In this document: piece by piece, positions 1 through 7,105 of the stretch
Position numbering within the stretch: the stretch's first letter is position 1
Layout of the letters: each line of letters begins with the position of its first letter
Source of the DNA: Crocinitomix sp.
Lineage (GTDB): Bacteria > Bacteroidota > Bacteroidia > Flavobacteriales_D > Crocinitomicaceae
Direction of reading: 5' to 3'
NCBI GenBank assembly: GCA_020849935.1
Contig: JADZFJ010000127.1
Location: 1-16,511 of the forward strand
Length of the DNA: 16,511 nt
Translations under genes and position numbers: made by a program
Notes under the pieces: model-generated
The model's database searches: none
What the model was told of the DNA's origin: nothing
What the model saw: the letters and a program-made list of their open reading frames with translations, nothing else

Positions 1-150
1 AAAATAACTCTCCTTCGTTTTTTGCCCCTCCTTCAATAAAACCGTACCCTTTTTCACCGAATGAAAAATATCCAACGCAAGCAACGCGTTCTTCTCATCC
101 TCATTCAGCGTAATGTATTTTGCGATAAAGTCAAATAATAGGTCTTGCAT
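1..150 (-). CDS. Crp/Fnr family transcriptional regulator, N-terminal part (runs off window)
   Basis: The minus-strand frame opens with ATG at 150 and stays open to base 1, giving 50 residues beginning MQDLLFDFIAKYITLNEDEK. The segment LDIFHSVKKGTVLLKEGQ matches, from memory, the start of the cyclic-nucleotide-binding beta-roll of Bacteroidota Crp/Fnr proteins, where a short helical lead (FIAKYITLNEDE) is followed by a strand with a KKGTVLLKEGQ-type motif. Members of this family are cytoplasmic dimers with an effector-binding beta-roll and a C-terminal helix-turn-helix; that second half is outside the window, so ligand and targets cannot be judged. A perfect -7 element lies about 60 bases upstream. 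It is separated by 204 bases from the gene at 355-1170, so it probably has its own promoter. Confidence 0.8.
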   Translation of the reverse strand, partial: MQDLLFDFIAKYITLNEDEKNALLALDIFHSVKKGTVLLKEGQKTKESYF

Positions 151-212
151 GGTTGATTTTGTTTTTGCTTTTTTCGATTCAATTAAGACAAGTTCTTAAA
201 ATGAATTTTTTA

Positions 213-220
213 CAAATATA
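213..220 (-). promoter_or_regulatory. Candidate Bacteroidota -7 promoter element
   Basis: On the minus strand this reads TATATTTG, a full match to the Bacteroidota -7 consensus TAnnTTTG. It lies 63 bases upstream of the ATG of the Crp/Fnr gene, implying a leader of roughly 55 bases. No TTTG-like -33 element is seen at the usual distance, so this rests on the -7 match alone. Confidence 0.4.
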
Positions 221-354
221 GGGGATTTGTGGGGTTGGTTGTTTTTTTGATGGTTGGGAAAAAGTTTGGGTGGTGTTGAATGACCTATCTTAAATTTTAT
301 ACCTCAATCTTAATCTAATACAGAATCTTAACCTACATAATAAAATGACGGAAC

Positions 355-1170
355 TTATTGGATTGATACGGGGGTTTTTCTTTTCCAAGGATAAAATTGT
401 AGTTTTCTGGAGAACTCAAGGTAAATCCCTGATCCTTTGCCAAAGTTGAGGACGCTGTATGTTTTTGAGTCCCCATTTATTGAAATTGAATAGTCATTTA
501 CCGTGTAAATTAAATGGTTAAAGTTTTTAGAGATTTTCGCTTCGAAATCGAATAAATAGATGCCTTTAACGGAAATTTCTTGTCCGAAAGAGACCTGTAA
601 ACCAACCGTGTTTTTGTTTGAAGCCACAATTGTTCTGTTGATGGATAAAAAGGAGGAAGAATCAATTTGGATAGCGTTTATTCCATAATTGTCAATAATA
701 TTTAAACCATTCGTACTTGGATTGCTGCTGAGAATATATCTTACACCAAAACCGATAAAGGCATTTTTACTAGAAAACCGATAAAAATTCAATCCGAAAT
801 TATGTGTGAGCAAGGCATATTGAAATCGCAAATTTTGTGCGGTAAATCGTTGGTCAAAATCATTGTATCCATAAAAATGTTCCGTGATCATCGTGGAAAC
901 TTCGTCGGTAAGGTAACTGAATTCGGCGCGAAATTTTAATTGTTCGTTCGTGTAGCCAATGCCAAGACCTATATTGATATTTTTGAAAGGCGACAAGGCT
1001 CTATTCTTACTTGTTAAATAAGGATTTGAAGGAAAATGATTACTAAAGATGCTTTGCGATGTCGATGTAAAGTTAGATTTAATATTCAACGAAGGCTTCA
1101 AATAGAAAGCGGATTGGGCGTTAACATGCCCAATCCAACATCCAATAATTAACAATATGGTCGCTTTCAT
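355..1170 (-). CDS. Probable outer-membrane beta-barrel protein, unknown function
   Basis: The product has 271 residues. Residues 1-18 form a Sec signal peptide (MKATILLIIGCWIGHVNA, cleavage likely before QSAF). The mature part alternates short amphipathic stretches such as GLGIGYTNEQLKFRAEFSYL, FIGFGVRYILSS and GLQVSFGQEI, and ends in an aromatic-rich stretch (GIYLEFSRKLQFYPW). This is the pattern of a small outer-membrane barrel. I do not recognise a named family and see no TonB plug or OmpA peptidoglycan-binding domain. Its ATG lies only three bases after the stop of the lipoprotein gene at 1174-2103, so the two are almost certainly co-transcribed, and a lipoprotein-barrel partnership is possible but inferred. 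No clear terminator hairpin follows it. Location is inferred from composition, not from a family match. Confidence 0.7.
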   Translation of the reverse strand: MKATILLIIGCWIGHVNAQSAFYLKPSLNIKSNFTSTSQSIFSNHFPSNPYLTSKNRALSPFKNINIGLGIGYTNEQLKFRAEFSYLTDEVSTMITEHFYGYNDFDQRFTAQNLRFQYALLTHNFGLNFYRFSSKNAFIGFGVRYILSSNPSTNGLNIIDNYGINAIQIDSSSFLSINRTIVASNKNTVGLQVSFGQEISVKGIYLFDFEAKISKNFNHLIYTVNDYSISINGDSKTYSVLNFGKGSGIYLEFSRKLQFYPWKRKTPVSIQ

Positions 1171-1173
1171 AAT

Positions 1174-2103
1174 TTAATAGGGTGAATTGATATTTCTTCC
1201 TGCATAATTGGTGTAATATATTGTTCCGCCTAAATTTACTTTTAAACGAGCAAATAAATAATAGCCATTCAAATTACGGACATTCGTATAGAAAGGCCAA
1301 ACAAACATTCCAGAACCAGAATTTTTTGCTCCGGCGGGTGATGTTGAAATTTTGTCATCACCACAAGGTCGTCTTTCACACCAAGCTTCAGGACCTTGTA
1401 CTTCAATAGTCATAGTCGCAACTCCGGGACTAGATGGTGCTGCGCCAGCTTTTAAATTAAAATAGATTCCAGCTCGGAAAAAATCAACATAAGCTTCTGT
1501 AAACCACGAGCCAATAACCAGTGTGTTTGAGACATATGTCCCTCCTCCGATTCCTCCACAACTTCTATCTTGAGGTGATGTATTATTTTCTAAATGATCT
1601 AATACATCATCACCGATATTGAATTCTTTTAAGTTTCTTCCCGTTTTTGTTATTAATGTGTTATATGCATTCACTTCCATATCAGAAATAGCCAATACTT
1701 TTTCACTTGGGATATCAATATAAATAAACCACTCTCCTATTTTAACCACTTGGTCTTCATTCATTATTGCATCCATAAATGGCTCGTCAAAAGTACTAGT
1801 TTCTGCAAATTTTTTACCATAACTTTTAAAAGTTGTAGAATTTAAGTAGTTCGTTAATTCATCCACTCCAAACGCTTCAGATTCATCAGAAACTATTGAC
1901 TCATAATAGTCAATTGATTTGAATGTTAGTACACCACCTTCTACATCAATTCCAATGTACTTTTCATCGTCAATGATACTGTTTTCATTGATCTTTAATT
2001 TTTGCGACTGATTTGTTTTCTCTGTGAGATTTTCTTTATGGCAAGAATTAATCGTAAGAGATGTTGCTACTACAACACTGATTGTCATTATTAACTTTTT
2101 CAT
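1174..2103 (-). CDS. Secreted lipoprotein, unknown function
   Basis: The product has 309 residues with a lipoprotein signal: MKKLIMTISVVVATSLTINS precedes Cys21, the likely lipidated residue. The residues after it (CHKENLTEK) do not clearly match published Bacteroidota surface-export signals, so periplasmic or surface placement is open. The middle (about 45-180) is acidic and contains DEPFMDAIMNEDQVVKIGEWFIYID. That resembles, from memory, a region common in uncharacterised Bacteroidota lipoproteins where a phrase like 'LN..G.IQIGD.IYKI' is followed by a segment ending in a DDVLDHLE-like sequence. The C-terminal half is Gly-rich and beta-like, with a Cys pair in WCERRPCGDD near 240-250 that could form a disulfide. 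It is the first gene of a pair with 355-1170 (three-base gap). I find no convincing promoter match upstream. Confidence 0.72.
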   Translation of the reverse strand: MKKLIMTISVVVATSLTINSCHKENLTEKTNQSQKLKINENSIIDDEKYIGIDVEGGVLTFKSIDYYESIVSDESEAFGVDELTNYLNSTTFKSYGKKFAETSTFDEPFMDAIMNEDQVVKIGEWFIYIDIPSEKVLAISDMEVNAYNTLITKTGRNLKEFNIGDDVLDHLENNTSPQDRSCGGIGGGTYVSNTLVIGSWFTEAYVDFFRAGIYFNLKAGAAPSSPGVATMTIEVQGPEAWCERRPCGDDKISTSPAGAKNSGSGMFVWPFYTNVRNLNGYYLFARLKVNLGGTIYYTNYAGRNINSPY

Positions 2104-2354
2104 ATTGTATAAAATTTGGTTTTGCCTTACTTTGATTTAAGGAGTTTTCAGGTCATATTCTTCTCCAGCAATGAATTTTGCTTTGTAATAGAAGGTTTTT
2201 TAGGAAAATTGTCAACTAACCTGAAAAACTCGTTAAAAGCAAACAAAGATATGCCTCTAAAAATCAAGAACAAACAGCTTAAATACCTAATTTTCAATAA
2301 ATTTAAAAACTAATAAATAAGTGCTTTAACCTATAATTTGGGTTTATTTTTTTA

Positions 2355-2377
2355 AGTTAATGCGGTTCTCATTAACT
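2355..2377. repeat. Perfect 8-bp inverted repeat (hairpin)
   Basis: AGTTAATG at 2355-2362 is the exact reverse complement of CATTAACT at 2370-2377, with a 7-base loop (CGGTTCT). No T-run follows on either strand in the right place for an intrinsic terminator, so the role is unknown. Confidence 0.5.
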
Positions 2378-2418
2378 AATCCTACAAAAAGAATCTACGC
2401 AAAGAACGACTTACAAAT

Positions 2419-2440
2419 TCCTTTTGATACTCCAAAAGGA
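2419..2440. repeat. Perfect 8-bp inverted repeat (hairpin)
   Basis: TCCTTTTG at 2419-2426 pairs exactly with CAAAAGGA at 2433-2440 across a 6-base loop (ATACTC). It lies about 40 bases from the hairpin at 2355-2377. It has no adjoining T-run and no gene close by on the plus strand. Confidence 0.5.
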
Positions 2441-2492
2441 GTTGAGCCAGAATGTTAAGTTAATTTCCACCCCTGATTAGTTCAAGAGATAA

Positions 2493-2554
2493 TTATTTTT
2501 AATGGTTTTCATGAATTACTCACTTTATGTTTATTTTTAATGGTGTTCGTGAAT
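2493..2554. repeat. Pair of 24-bp direct repeats
   Basis: The copy at 2493-2516 starts TTATTTTTAATGGTTTTC and the copy at 2531-2554 starts TTATTTTTAATGGTGTTC; both end TGAAT. They match at 22 of 24 positions and are separated by 14 bases. This is a local duplication or a pair of binding sites; nothing further can be said from sequence. Confidence 0.5.
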
Positions 2555-2635
2555 CTTTCAGATTTAGCTGGGCTTATTTGAAGCGATGCTTCGAGAGTCC
2601 TCAGCATAAATAGCTTGGCGTTTTGGTGCATTTAG

Positions 2636-2689
2636 CTCCATGGTTTGTTTGTTTTTGACCAACGGAAAAAGACGAAACAAACCTAATGG
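2636..2689. repeat. Imperfect inverted repeat, about 54 bp
   Basis: TCCAT followed by GGTTTGTTT (2642-2650) pairs with AAACAAACC (2675-2683) followed by a two-base bulge and ATGGA. Inside, TTTTT and AAAAA pair around GACCAACGG. The 9-bp core stem is perfect. It could be a structured RNA, a recombination scar or an operator; no flanking target-site duplication is obvious. Confidence 0.4.
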
Positions 2690-2703
2690 ACTTATGCAGC
2701 AAA

Positions 2704-2808
2704 ATGACAACTTTAGCGAAAAGCAGGAAATGGTGGCCTACTAAAACAACTCAAGTTGATGTTTATTTGGAAAAAATCGTGAAAACTGGCATTACAAATG
2801 CCTATTGA
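2704..2808 (+). pseudogene. Possible remnant of a Bacteroidota KWWPT-type protein gene
   Basis: A 34-codon plus-strand frame opens with ATG at 2704 and reads MTTLAKSRKWWPTKTTQ, then VDVYLEKIVKTGITNAY and stop. From memory, the start (T-L-A-K-x-R-K-W-W-P-T-K-T, then a Q-V and Tyr) resembles the N-terminus of helical proteins of roughly 200 residues frequent in Bacteroidota, whose function I do not know. If so, only the first 25 or so residues remain and the gene has been cut off or scrambled. No ribosome binding site is evident. It may equally be chance; it is the only well-supported-looking candidate reading on the plus strand. Confidence 0.25.
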
Positions 2809-2865
2809 AAGAACACACTCATTATGCTATCGCTAAATGAGCGCGAGGATTAAATGGATTTCATC

Positions 2866-3663
2866 TTAAGTAAGTTCTTCCTTATCGCCGTCTAGCCAAC
2901 GTTCCATCATGACCCTTTCCGATGGTAATTGGTGGGTGCCGCCTGCTAGGATGTCCAAAAAATTGTCCCAGAGATTTTTTTCTTGTTTAAACTCCTTTTT
3001 GAAATTGATTAAGGCTTTATAATAATCTGTTTGATAGTCCACAGCCTCTTGGTAGGTGAAATTTAAAGGAATTTGATCGACGATAATTTGGGTAATGCTA
3101 TTCAATTCGTCAGGGGTGTATCGCTCAATCATTTGTAATAAAATTCTACACGACTCTATCCTATCCACCAACTTTTCTACCAATTCGTTTTCGAGTTCAA
3201 CATACTCGAATTGCCATTGGGGATGAGCGCCTTCGTCTAAAATCTCCAATCCTAAATTTGTCAATTGTTTTGAATTTTTTTCGAACCCAAGCACCAACTC
3301 GGTTAATTGTTTCCAGATTTCACGATAACCTTCGGTTACTTTTTGGTCAATTTTTTCTTTTGCGTCGGCGAGGGTATCGTTGATTCCTGTGAGGGCGATA
3401 TACATTTCGTCCAAGGTTAACTTCCATTGTTCCTGGGCTTCGGACATTGCCAATGCTTCTATAATAGACAAACCTTTTTGATTGAGCGTGTGTAAGTCTT
3501 TTTCAAGTGCCAACAATTCGGCAAAATCAGTCTCTAAAGTGGCCGTTATTTTTTTTATTGCAAGCAAGGCTCTTAAGCCTAGGTTCCGATTTTTTGCACC
3601 TCTTTTAGTGCTGTCAATCACATTATTTGCATCATTTTTGCTGAAATTGTTTTCGTTGTCCAT
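2866..3663 (-). CDS. Alpha-helical cytoplasmic protein, unknown function
   Basis: The product has 265 residues with no signal peptide or membrane segment. The first 25 residues are polar and Asn/Lys-rich (MDNENNFSKNDANNVIDSTK), then a long run of amphipathic helix rich in Leu, Glu, Lys and Ile covers about 30-240, with heptad-like stretches around LLALEKDLHTLNQKGLS and ENELVEKLVDRIESC. There is one Cys (in RIESCRILL). The tail GGTHQLPSERVMMERWLDGD is the most distinctive part and might be a functional motif. I recognise no family and no catalytic signature; a structural, chaperone-like or binding role would be a guess. It stands alone: about 600 bases of repeats separate it from the upstream adhesin gene and 760 bases from the downstream gene. 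Confidence 0.75.
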   Translation of the reverse strand: MDNENNFSKNDANNVIDSTKRGAKNRNLGLRALLAIKKITATLETDFAELLALEKDLHTLNQKGLSIIEALAMSEAQEQWKLTLDEMYIALTGINDTLADAKEKIDQKVTEGYREIWKQLTELVLGFEKNSKQLTNLGLEILDEGAHPQWQFEYVELENELVEKLVDRIESCRILLQMIERYTPDELNSITQIIVDQIPLNFTYQEAVDYQTDYYKALINFKKEFKQEKNLWDNFLDILAGGTHQLPSERVMMERWLDGDKEELT

Positions 3664-3899
3664 TTGTTTTAATTTTTACCCTTGGTAGGTTACAAAACAA
3701 AGGTCAATTTTTTATGCCCAAGCGGTGTTACACAAATAGTTCAAATAATTGTATAATTCAAATGTGTGAATGATAATTCGCTGTTTGTTTCTTGTAAAGT
3801 TCGTTAGGTAGATTTAGAATTAGATAATAGAACGCCGATGACGCGGATTGAGCGGATTTTCGCGGATCTAATCTTGCTGGTGATTTAGTGATGCGAAAA

Positions 3900-3954
3900 A
3901 CGCTCTAAGCTGCAAGGCACAAGCGTGACGCTTGCGCCGGCTAGAGCTTGAAAT
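3900..3954. repeat. 55-bp hairpin repeat, copy 1
   Basis: It starts ACGCTCTAAGCTGC and ends GCTAGAGCTTGAAAT. The outer arms GCTCTA/TAGAGC pair, and inside, GGCaCAAGCG pairs with CGCTTGcGCC around a TGA loop with one A/C mismatch. It sits inside palindromic unit 1 of the array. Confidence 0.75.
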
Positions 3955-4180
3955 TAATCTGCGGGAGAAAAACAACTCGAATTTCAGTCAATAGAACGCC
4001 GATGACGCGGATTTAGCCGATTTTCACAGATCTAATCTTCCATAAAAAAAAATCATCTGCGCATATCTGCGTAATCTGCGGGAGAAAAACAACACGAATT
4101 TCAGTCAATAGCACGCCGATGACGCCGATTTAGCTGATTTTCGCGGATCTAATCTTGCTTGTGTTTTAGAGATGCTATAA

Positions 4181-4235
4181 ACGCTCTAAGCTGCTAGACA
4201 CAAGCATTACACTTGAGTCAGCTAGAGCTCGAAAT
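4181..4235. repeat. 55-bp hairpin repeat, copy 2
   Basis: It is the same length as copy 1 and agrees at 46 of 55 positions. The outer arms GCTCTA/TAGAGC are unchanged. In the inner stem GGC/GCC has become GAC/GTC, a paired change that keeps base pairing, while two pairs next to the loop are lost. It sits inside palindromic unit 3. Confidence 0.75.
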
Positions 4236-4266
4236 TAATCTGCGGGAGAAAAAGCTACAACCAACC

Positions 4267-6780
4267 CTATCTCACAACGTTCACATGCCCCTCGTAGGTA
4301 TGTTTTTTGTCGCTCATGGTTTCGCCAAATTCTATGCGCCAAATATAGACACCGTCTTTTACGATCCCTTGATTGCCATATGTTCCATCCCATCCATACG
4401 CTGCGTTAAACGATTCAAAGATCACCTCACCCCATCGGTTAAAAATGGTGAAGTGAAAATCGTACACATCCAATCCTGAATAAAACACTGGCATAAATAA
4501 TTCATTGTACGAATCACCATCAGGCGTAAACGTATTTGGCAAATAGTAAATCAAGACATCTTTTACCTCAATAACTTTTTGCGCCACATCCACACAGCCT
4601 AATTCGTTAGTAGCTGTTAGAATTACCGTATATTGAACGTTCCCCGTTTCTGGAAATACATGAATTGGATTTTCTACATTGGAAATCGCCGAACCATCGC
4701 CAAAATCCCATTCATAAGAAGTGGCGTATAAAGACTCATTGGTAAATTTAACTTCGGTATCGGTCACATCCACCTGGTTTGGTGCAGAAGTAAATGCTGC
4801 AATTGGTTGCGGAACCACTGTAATATAATCCAAATAGGTCACTGCACCAGAGCAACCAGCCGCATTGGTCATGTTTAACGAAACCGAAAATTCACCCGCT
4901 GTTAAATAGGTGTGTGATGGAGCCGAAGCACTGGACGAACCACCATCCCCAAAATTCCAATTATAAATTGCCCCAGGCACTAAGGAGGTGAAATTCACTG
5001 TAAACGGCGCACAGCCAATTAATTCATCCGCTACAAAAGATACTGTCATGGATGGATTCACAGTAATGGTCACCTCATCTTCATTAAAACATCCTTCTGG
5101 TGTAGTACCAACCACGGTATAAGTGGTAGTAGCTAAAGGTCCAAATGGCACTCCGTTAACTACGCCTCCATCCCAGGCATAAGCACCGCCAACGCCTGCA
5201 CCTGTTGCGGTCAAAGTAACATCTTCACCCAAGCAAATTTCTAAATCTGGTCCTGCATTAATCGTTGGAATCGGAACAACAGTTACCGTAACGGCATCTG
5301 TATTTTCACAACCATTTATATCAGTACCAGTCACCGTATAGGTTGCTGTGGCCAATGGAGCAAATGCTACACCATCCACCACACCTAAATCCCACACATA
5401 TCCCAATCCGCCTGTTGCCGAAAGCGTTACCATTTCATCTTCACATATAGCTTGATCAGCACCCGCATTGATCGCTGGTAAAGCCAAAACAGTTACCGTT
5501 ACCATGTCGGTTGATGAACAACCATCAACGCTTGTGCCAGTTACTTCATAATCGCCAGTGGCTATAGGCGTAAAAGCTACTCCATCCACAACGCCACCAT
5601 CCCAAGTGTAAGCACCACCAACACCAGCACCCGAACCAGTCAAGGTTACCGGTTCACCATCACACACTTCCACGTCTAACCCTGCATCCACCACAGGAAT
5701 TGGAGAAACTAATACATCCACCGAAGCAGTATTTACACAACCATTCGCATCCGTTCCTGATACGGTATAAGTCGCACTCCCAAGCGCAAGTGGCTCAAAA
5801 ACAACCCCATCCGTTACTCCACTATCCCAACTATAGGTATCTCCACCGGCACCCGTAAAAGTCACGGTTTCACCCAAACAAATCGCATCATCATCCACCG
5901 CAGCGGTAATTATCGGCAAATCGTTTACGGTAATGGATACTGTAAAATCACAATCCGCTACATCACTGCTGGTGGCCGTATAGGTTGTTACTCCAACTGG
6001 AGGAGTAAACGCCACACCATTTAAAACACCCCCGTCCCACGTAATCGTTCCACCATTTACAGACGTCGCATCCAACGTTACCGGATCACCAAAACAAACC
6101 TCCGTATCCGAAACAGCGGTAACTAAATCATCACAAACATCATCCGACACCAATGTTGGATCCACCATTGCCCACAACACCCCATTGTGTGCATACGTTC
6201 GGTAATTTGTCGATTCACACCCTAACACAATCCACATCGAAGCGGCAGTCGCGGTAAAAGTCCATGTTTCAGCCACAAAATTAGGTGCCAAGGTCACATC
6301 ACGTCCAATTTGTGTTGGTGTATCGCCCATTGCCGTAATACCAGGTAAAGTCGGTGCAGCCCACATCGCTGAATGCACGTCACCACCTATTGGAGCACCA
6401 CTGTAATGTGCACTGCCTGTGTAAGTTGTAAACGAATAAGTTTCACCAGGGGTTAAGCCCGGTACACTAATTCCAAAAGCCTCACCACCAATCACACTCG
6501 GACCCCAATGATCCAAACAATGCGTATGTACAATTCGTGTCACCCCTGGAGGTAAGCCCGTAAGCGTGCCTGGGTCAGGCGTCCACGACCACCAAATTGG
6601 CACAGTCGGTAAAGCCTCTAAATCGGCCGAACCATCTACATTTATCCATCCCGTCGGCACCATCGATGTCCCTGTCGTTCCAACAAACGGCACATTTGGA
6701 ATTAATTGACTTTTTGCATGAAAGCCTAAAGCCAGTCCAAAAATCACCCCAAAAACCCTTACCAAATTATTCATATTCAT
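4267..6780 (-). CDS. T9SS type B secreted adhesin-like protein with five Ig-like repeats
   Basis: The product has 837 residues. Residues 1-25 are a signal peptide (MNMNNLVRVFGVIFGLALGF, then HAKSQ). Residues 26-215 form an N-terminal beta-rich domain, aromatic and Gly-rich, that I cannot name. About 219-577 hold five tandem Ig-like units of about 72 residues with the pattern VCxGExVTL...YxWDGGVxDGVxFxP...TYTVTGTDxxGC. Two PKD domains follow, at about 578-656 (YNWNFGDGG) and 657-740 (YEWDFGDGS). Residues 742-837 are the gliding-motility-associated or CHU_C-type C-terminal domain (YYLPNTFTPDGDSYNE, FNRWGEVIFES, GWDGTY, DGVYIWRIEF), the type B sorting signal of T9SS. Known family behaviour is export through the outer membrane and anchoring or release at the surface. 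An adhesion role is inferred from the repeats. It is probably transcribed alone, with a 435-base gap upstream. Confidence 0.92.
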   Translation of the reverse strand: MNMNNLVRVFGVIFGLALGFHAKSQLIPNVPFVGTTGTSMVPTGWINVDGSADLEALPTVPIWWSWTPDPGTLTGLPPGVTRIVHTHCLDHWGPSVIGGEAFGISVPGLTPGETYSFTTYTGSAHYSGAPIGGDVHSAMWAAPTLPGITAMGDTPTQIGRDVTLAPNFVAETWTFTATAASMWIVLGCESTNYRTYAHNGVLWAMVDPTLVSDDVCDDLVTAVSDTEVCFGDPVTLDATSVNGGTITWDGGVLNGVAFTPPVGVTTYTATSSDVADCDFTVSITVNDLPIITAAVDDDAICLGETVTFTGAGGDTYSWDSGVTDGVVFEPLALGSATYTVSGTDANGCVNTASVDVLVSPIPVVDAGLDVEVCDGEPVTLTGSGAGVGGAYTWDGGVVDGVAFTPIATGDYEVTGTSVDGCSSTDMVTVTVLALPAINAGADQAICEDEMVTLSATGGLGYVWDLGVVDGVAFAPLATATYTVTGTDINGCENTDAVTVTVVPIPTINAGPDLEICLGEDVTLTATGAGVGGAYAWDGGVVNGVPFGPLATTTYTVVGTTPEGCFNEDEVTITVNPSMTVSFVADELIGCAPFTVNFTSLVPGAIYNWNFGDGGSSSASAPSHTYLTAGEFSVSLNMTNAAGCSGAVTYLDYITVVPQPIAAFTSAPNQVDVTDTEVKFTNESLYATSYEWDFGDGSAISNVENPIHVFPETGNVQYTVILTATNELGCVDVAQKVIEVKDVLIYYLPNTFTPDGDSYNELFMPVFYSGLDVYDFHFTIFNRWGEVIFESFNAAYGWDGTYGNQGIVKDGVYIWRIEFGETMSDKKHTYEGHVNVVR
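5050..6126 (-). repeat. Five in-frame Ig-like coding repeats
   Basis: These are degenerate tandem units of about 70-73 codons encoding residues 219-577 of the 837-residue adhesin. They are alignable with the six 219-bp units at 8494-9807; for example, CCATCCACAACGCCACCATC near 5582-5601 recurs with few changes in the other gene. The first two units are the most diverged. Confidence 0.8.
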
Positions 6781-6789
6781 TTAATTACA

Positions 6790-6804
6790 AGTAGTACAAC
6801 TACT
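6790..6804. promoter_or_regulatory. Small hairpin just upstream of the adhesin start
   Basis: AGTAGT at 6790-6795 pairs perfectly with ACTACT at 6799-6804 around ACA. In the transcript it lies 9 bases before the ATG of the 837-residue adhesin, where it could affect ribosome access or be an operator. With a 6-bp stem, chance is not excluded. Confidence 0.35.
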
Positions 6805-6892
6805 CCAATCTTCAGACGAAAATCTTCTTGCTCGGTTGCCTCTTATCGGGAATAAAATTACAGAATCCACTCGATATTTTTATTCCTTTTTT

Positions 6893-6981
6893 GGGCGTGC
6901 CCCCCAATGAGTTGGGGGTCGTGCTGTACGTTATAGTCCCCCCAACAAGTTGTGGGGAGCTGCCACTTCCATCACTCACGC
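6893..6981 (+). other. Structured intergenic element (two GC-rich hairpins)
   Basis: The plus strand reads GGGCGTGC, then hairpin CCCCCAA-TGAG-TTGGGGG (6901-6918, seven perfect pairs), then GTGCTGTACGTTATAGT, then a second hairpin CCCCCCAAC-AA-GTTGTGGGG (6938-6957, one mismatch), then AGCTGCCACTTCCATCACTC and ACGC. From memory, the frame GGGCGTGCC...GGGTCG-GCTGTACG-TATAGTCC...CTGCCACTTCCATC-CTCACGC recurs across Bacteroidota genomes as an intergenic repeat with variable hairpins; that recollection cannot be checked here. It is much richer in G and C than its surroundings. Whether it acts as RNA or DNA is unknown. Confidence 0.6.
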
Positions 6982-7105
6982 GGGGATAGTGCCCGTTTTT
7001 AGGTTTTGTCTAGTAAATACGCACTCTCTTTTCGGATAGTTAATAGAAGGCTAATGGCGGGGATAAAGTTGATTTGATCTTATTCGTAATTGTGAAGTAA
7101 GTATA

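Larger units (their letters stand above)
2104..2865. other. 762-base gene-poor intergenic region
   Basis: No convincing full-length gene lies here. A 65-codon plus-strand frame at 2116-2313 is Lys/Asn/Phe-rich and looks like AT-rich chance coding. The stretch from about 2350 to 2700 is unusually structured: hairpins at 2355-2377 and 2419-2440, a direct repeat at 2493-2554, and a longer imperfect inverted repeat at 2636-2689. A short frame at 2704-2808 resembles a gene remnant. These are listed separately. Confidence 0.6.
3831..4254. repeat. Tandem array of three nested palindromic repeat units
   Basis: Three units begin with AACGCCGATGACGCGGATT or a close variant, at 3831, 3995 and 4113 (the last starts ACGCCGATGACGCCGATT). 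Each ends with AATCTGCGGGAGAAAAA. Units 1 and 2 are followed by a near-identical linker (CAAC-T/A-CGAATTTCAGTCAATAG). Unit 2 (to about 4088) is a single imperfect palindrome: the left arm GCGGATTTAGCCGAT mirrors the right arm ATCTGCGCATATCTGCGTAAT. In units 1 and 3 the centre and most of the right arm are replaced by a different 55-bp hairpin (3900-3954 and 4181-4235). From memory this resembles intergenic repeats widespread in Bacteroidota; REP-like status is inferred. Confidence 0.75.
3664..4266. other. 603-base intergenic region filled by a repeat array
   Basis: The first 165 bases are AT-rich and should hold the promoter of the gene ending at 2866; no full TAnnTTTG match is seen on the minus strand. 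From 3831 to 4254 the region is a tandem array of three related palindromic units (next entries). The array ends 12 bases short of the stop codon of the adhesin gene at 4267, so it is transcribed as that gene's 3' tail unless it terminates transcription. Confidence 0.7.

Noticed and set aside
2116..2313. 65-codon plus-strand frame
   Set aside because: Composition is AT-driven (Lys, Asn, Phe, Leu), no ribosome site or motif is visible, and it overlaps the likely promoter area of the lipoprotein gene.
3831..4254. CRISPR-like tandem repeats
   Set aside because: Units are over 100 bp and palindromic along their length, unequal in size, with a repeated linker in place of unique spacers; no cas genes are near.
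4213..4479. 88-codon plus-strand frame across the repeat array and adhesin end
   Set aside because: It begins inside the repeat array and runs antisense to the conserved sorting domain.
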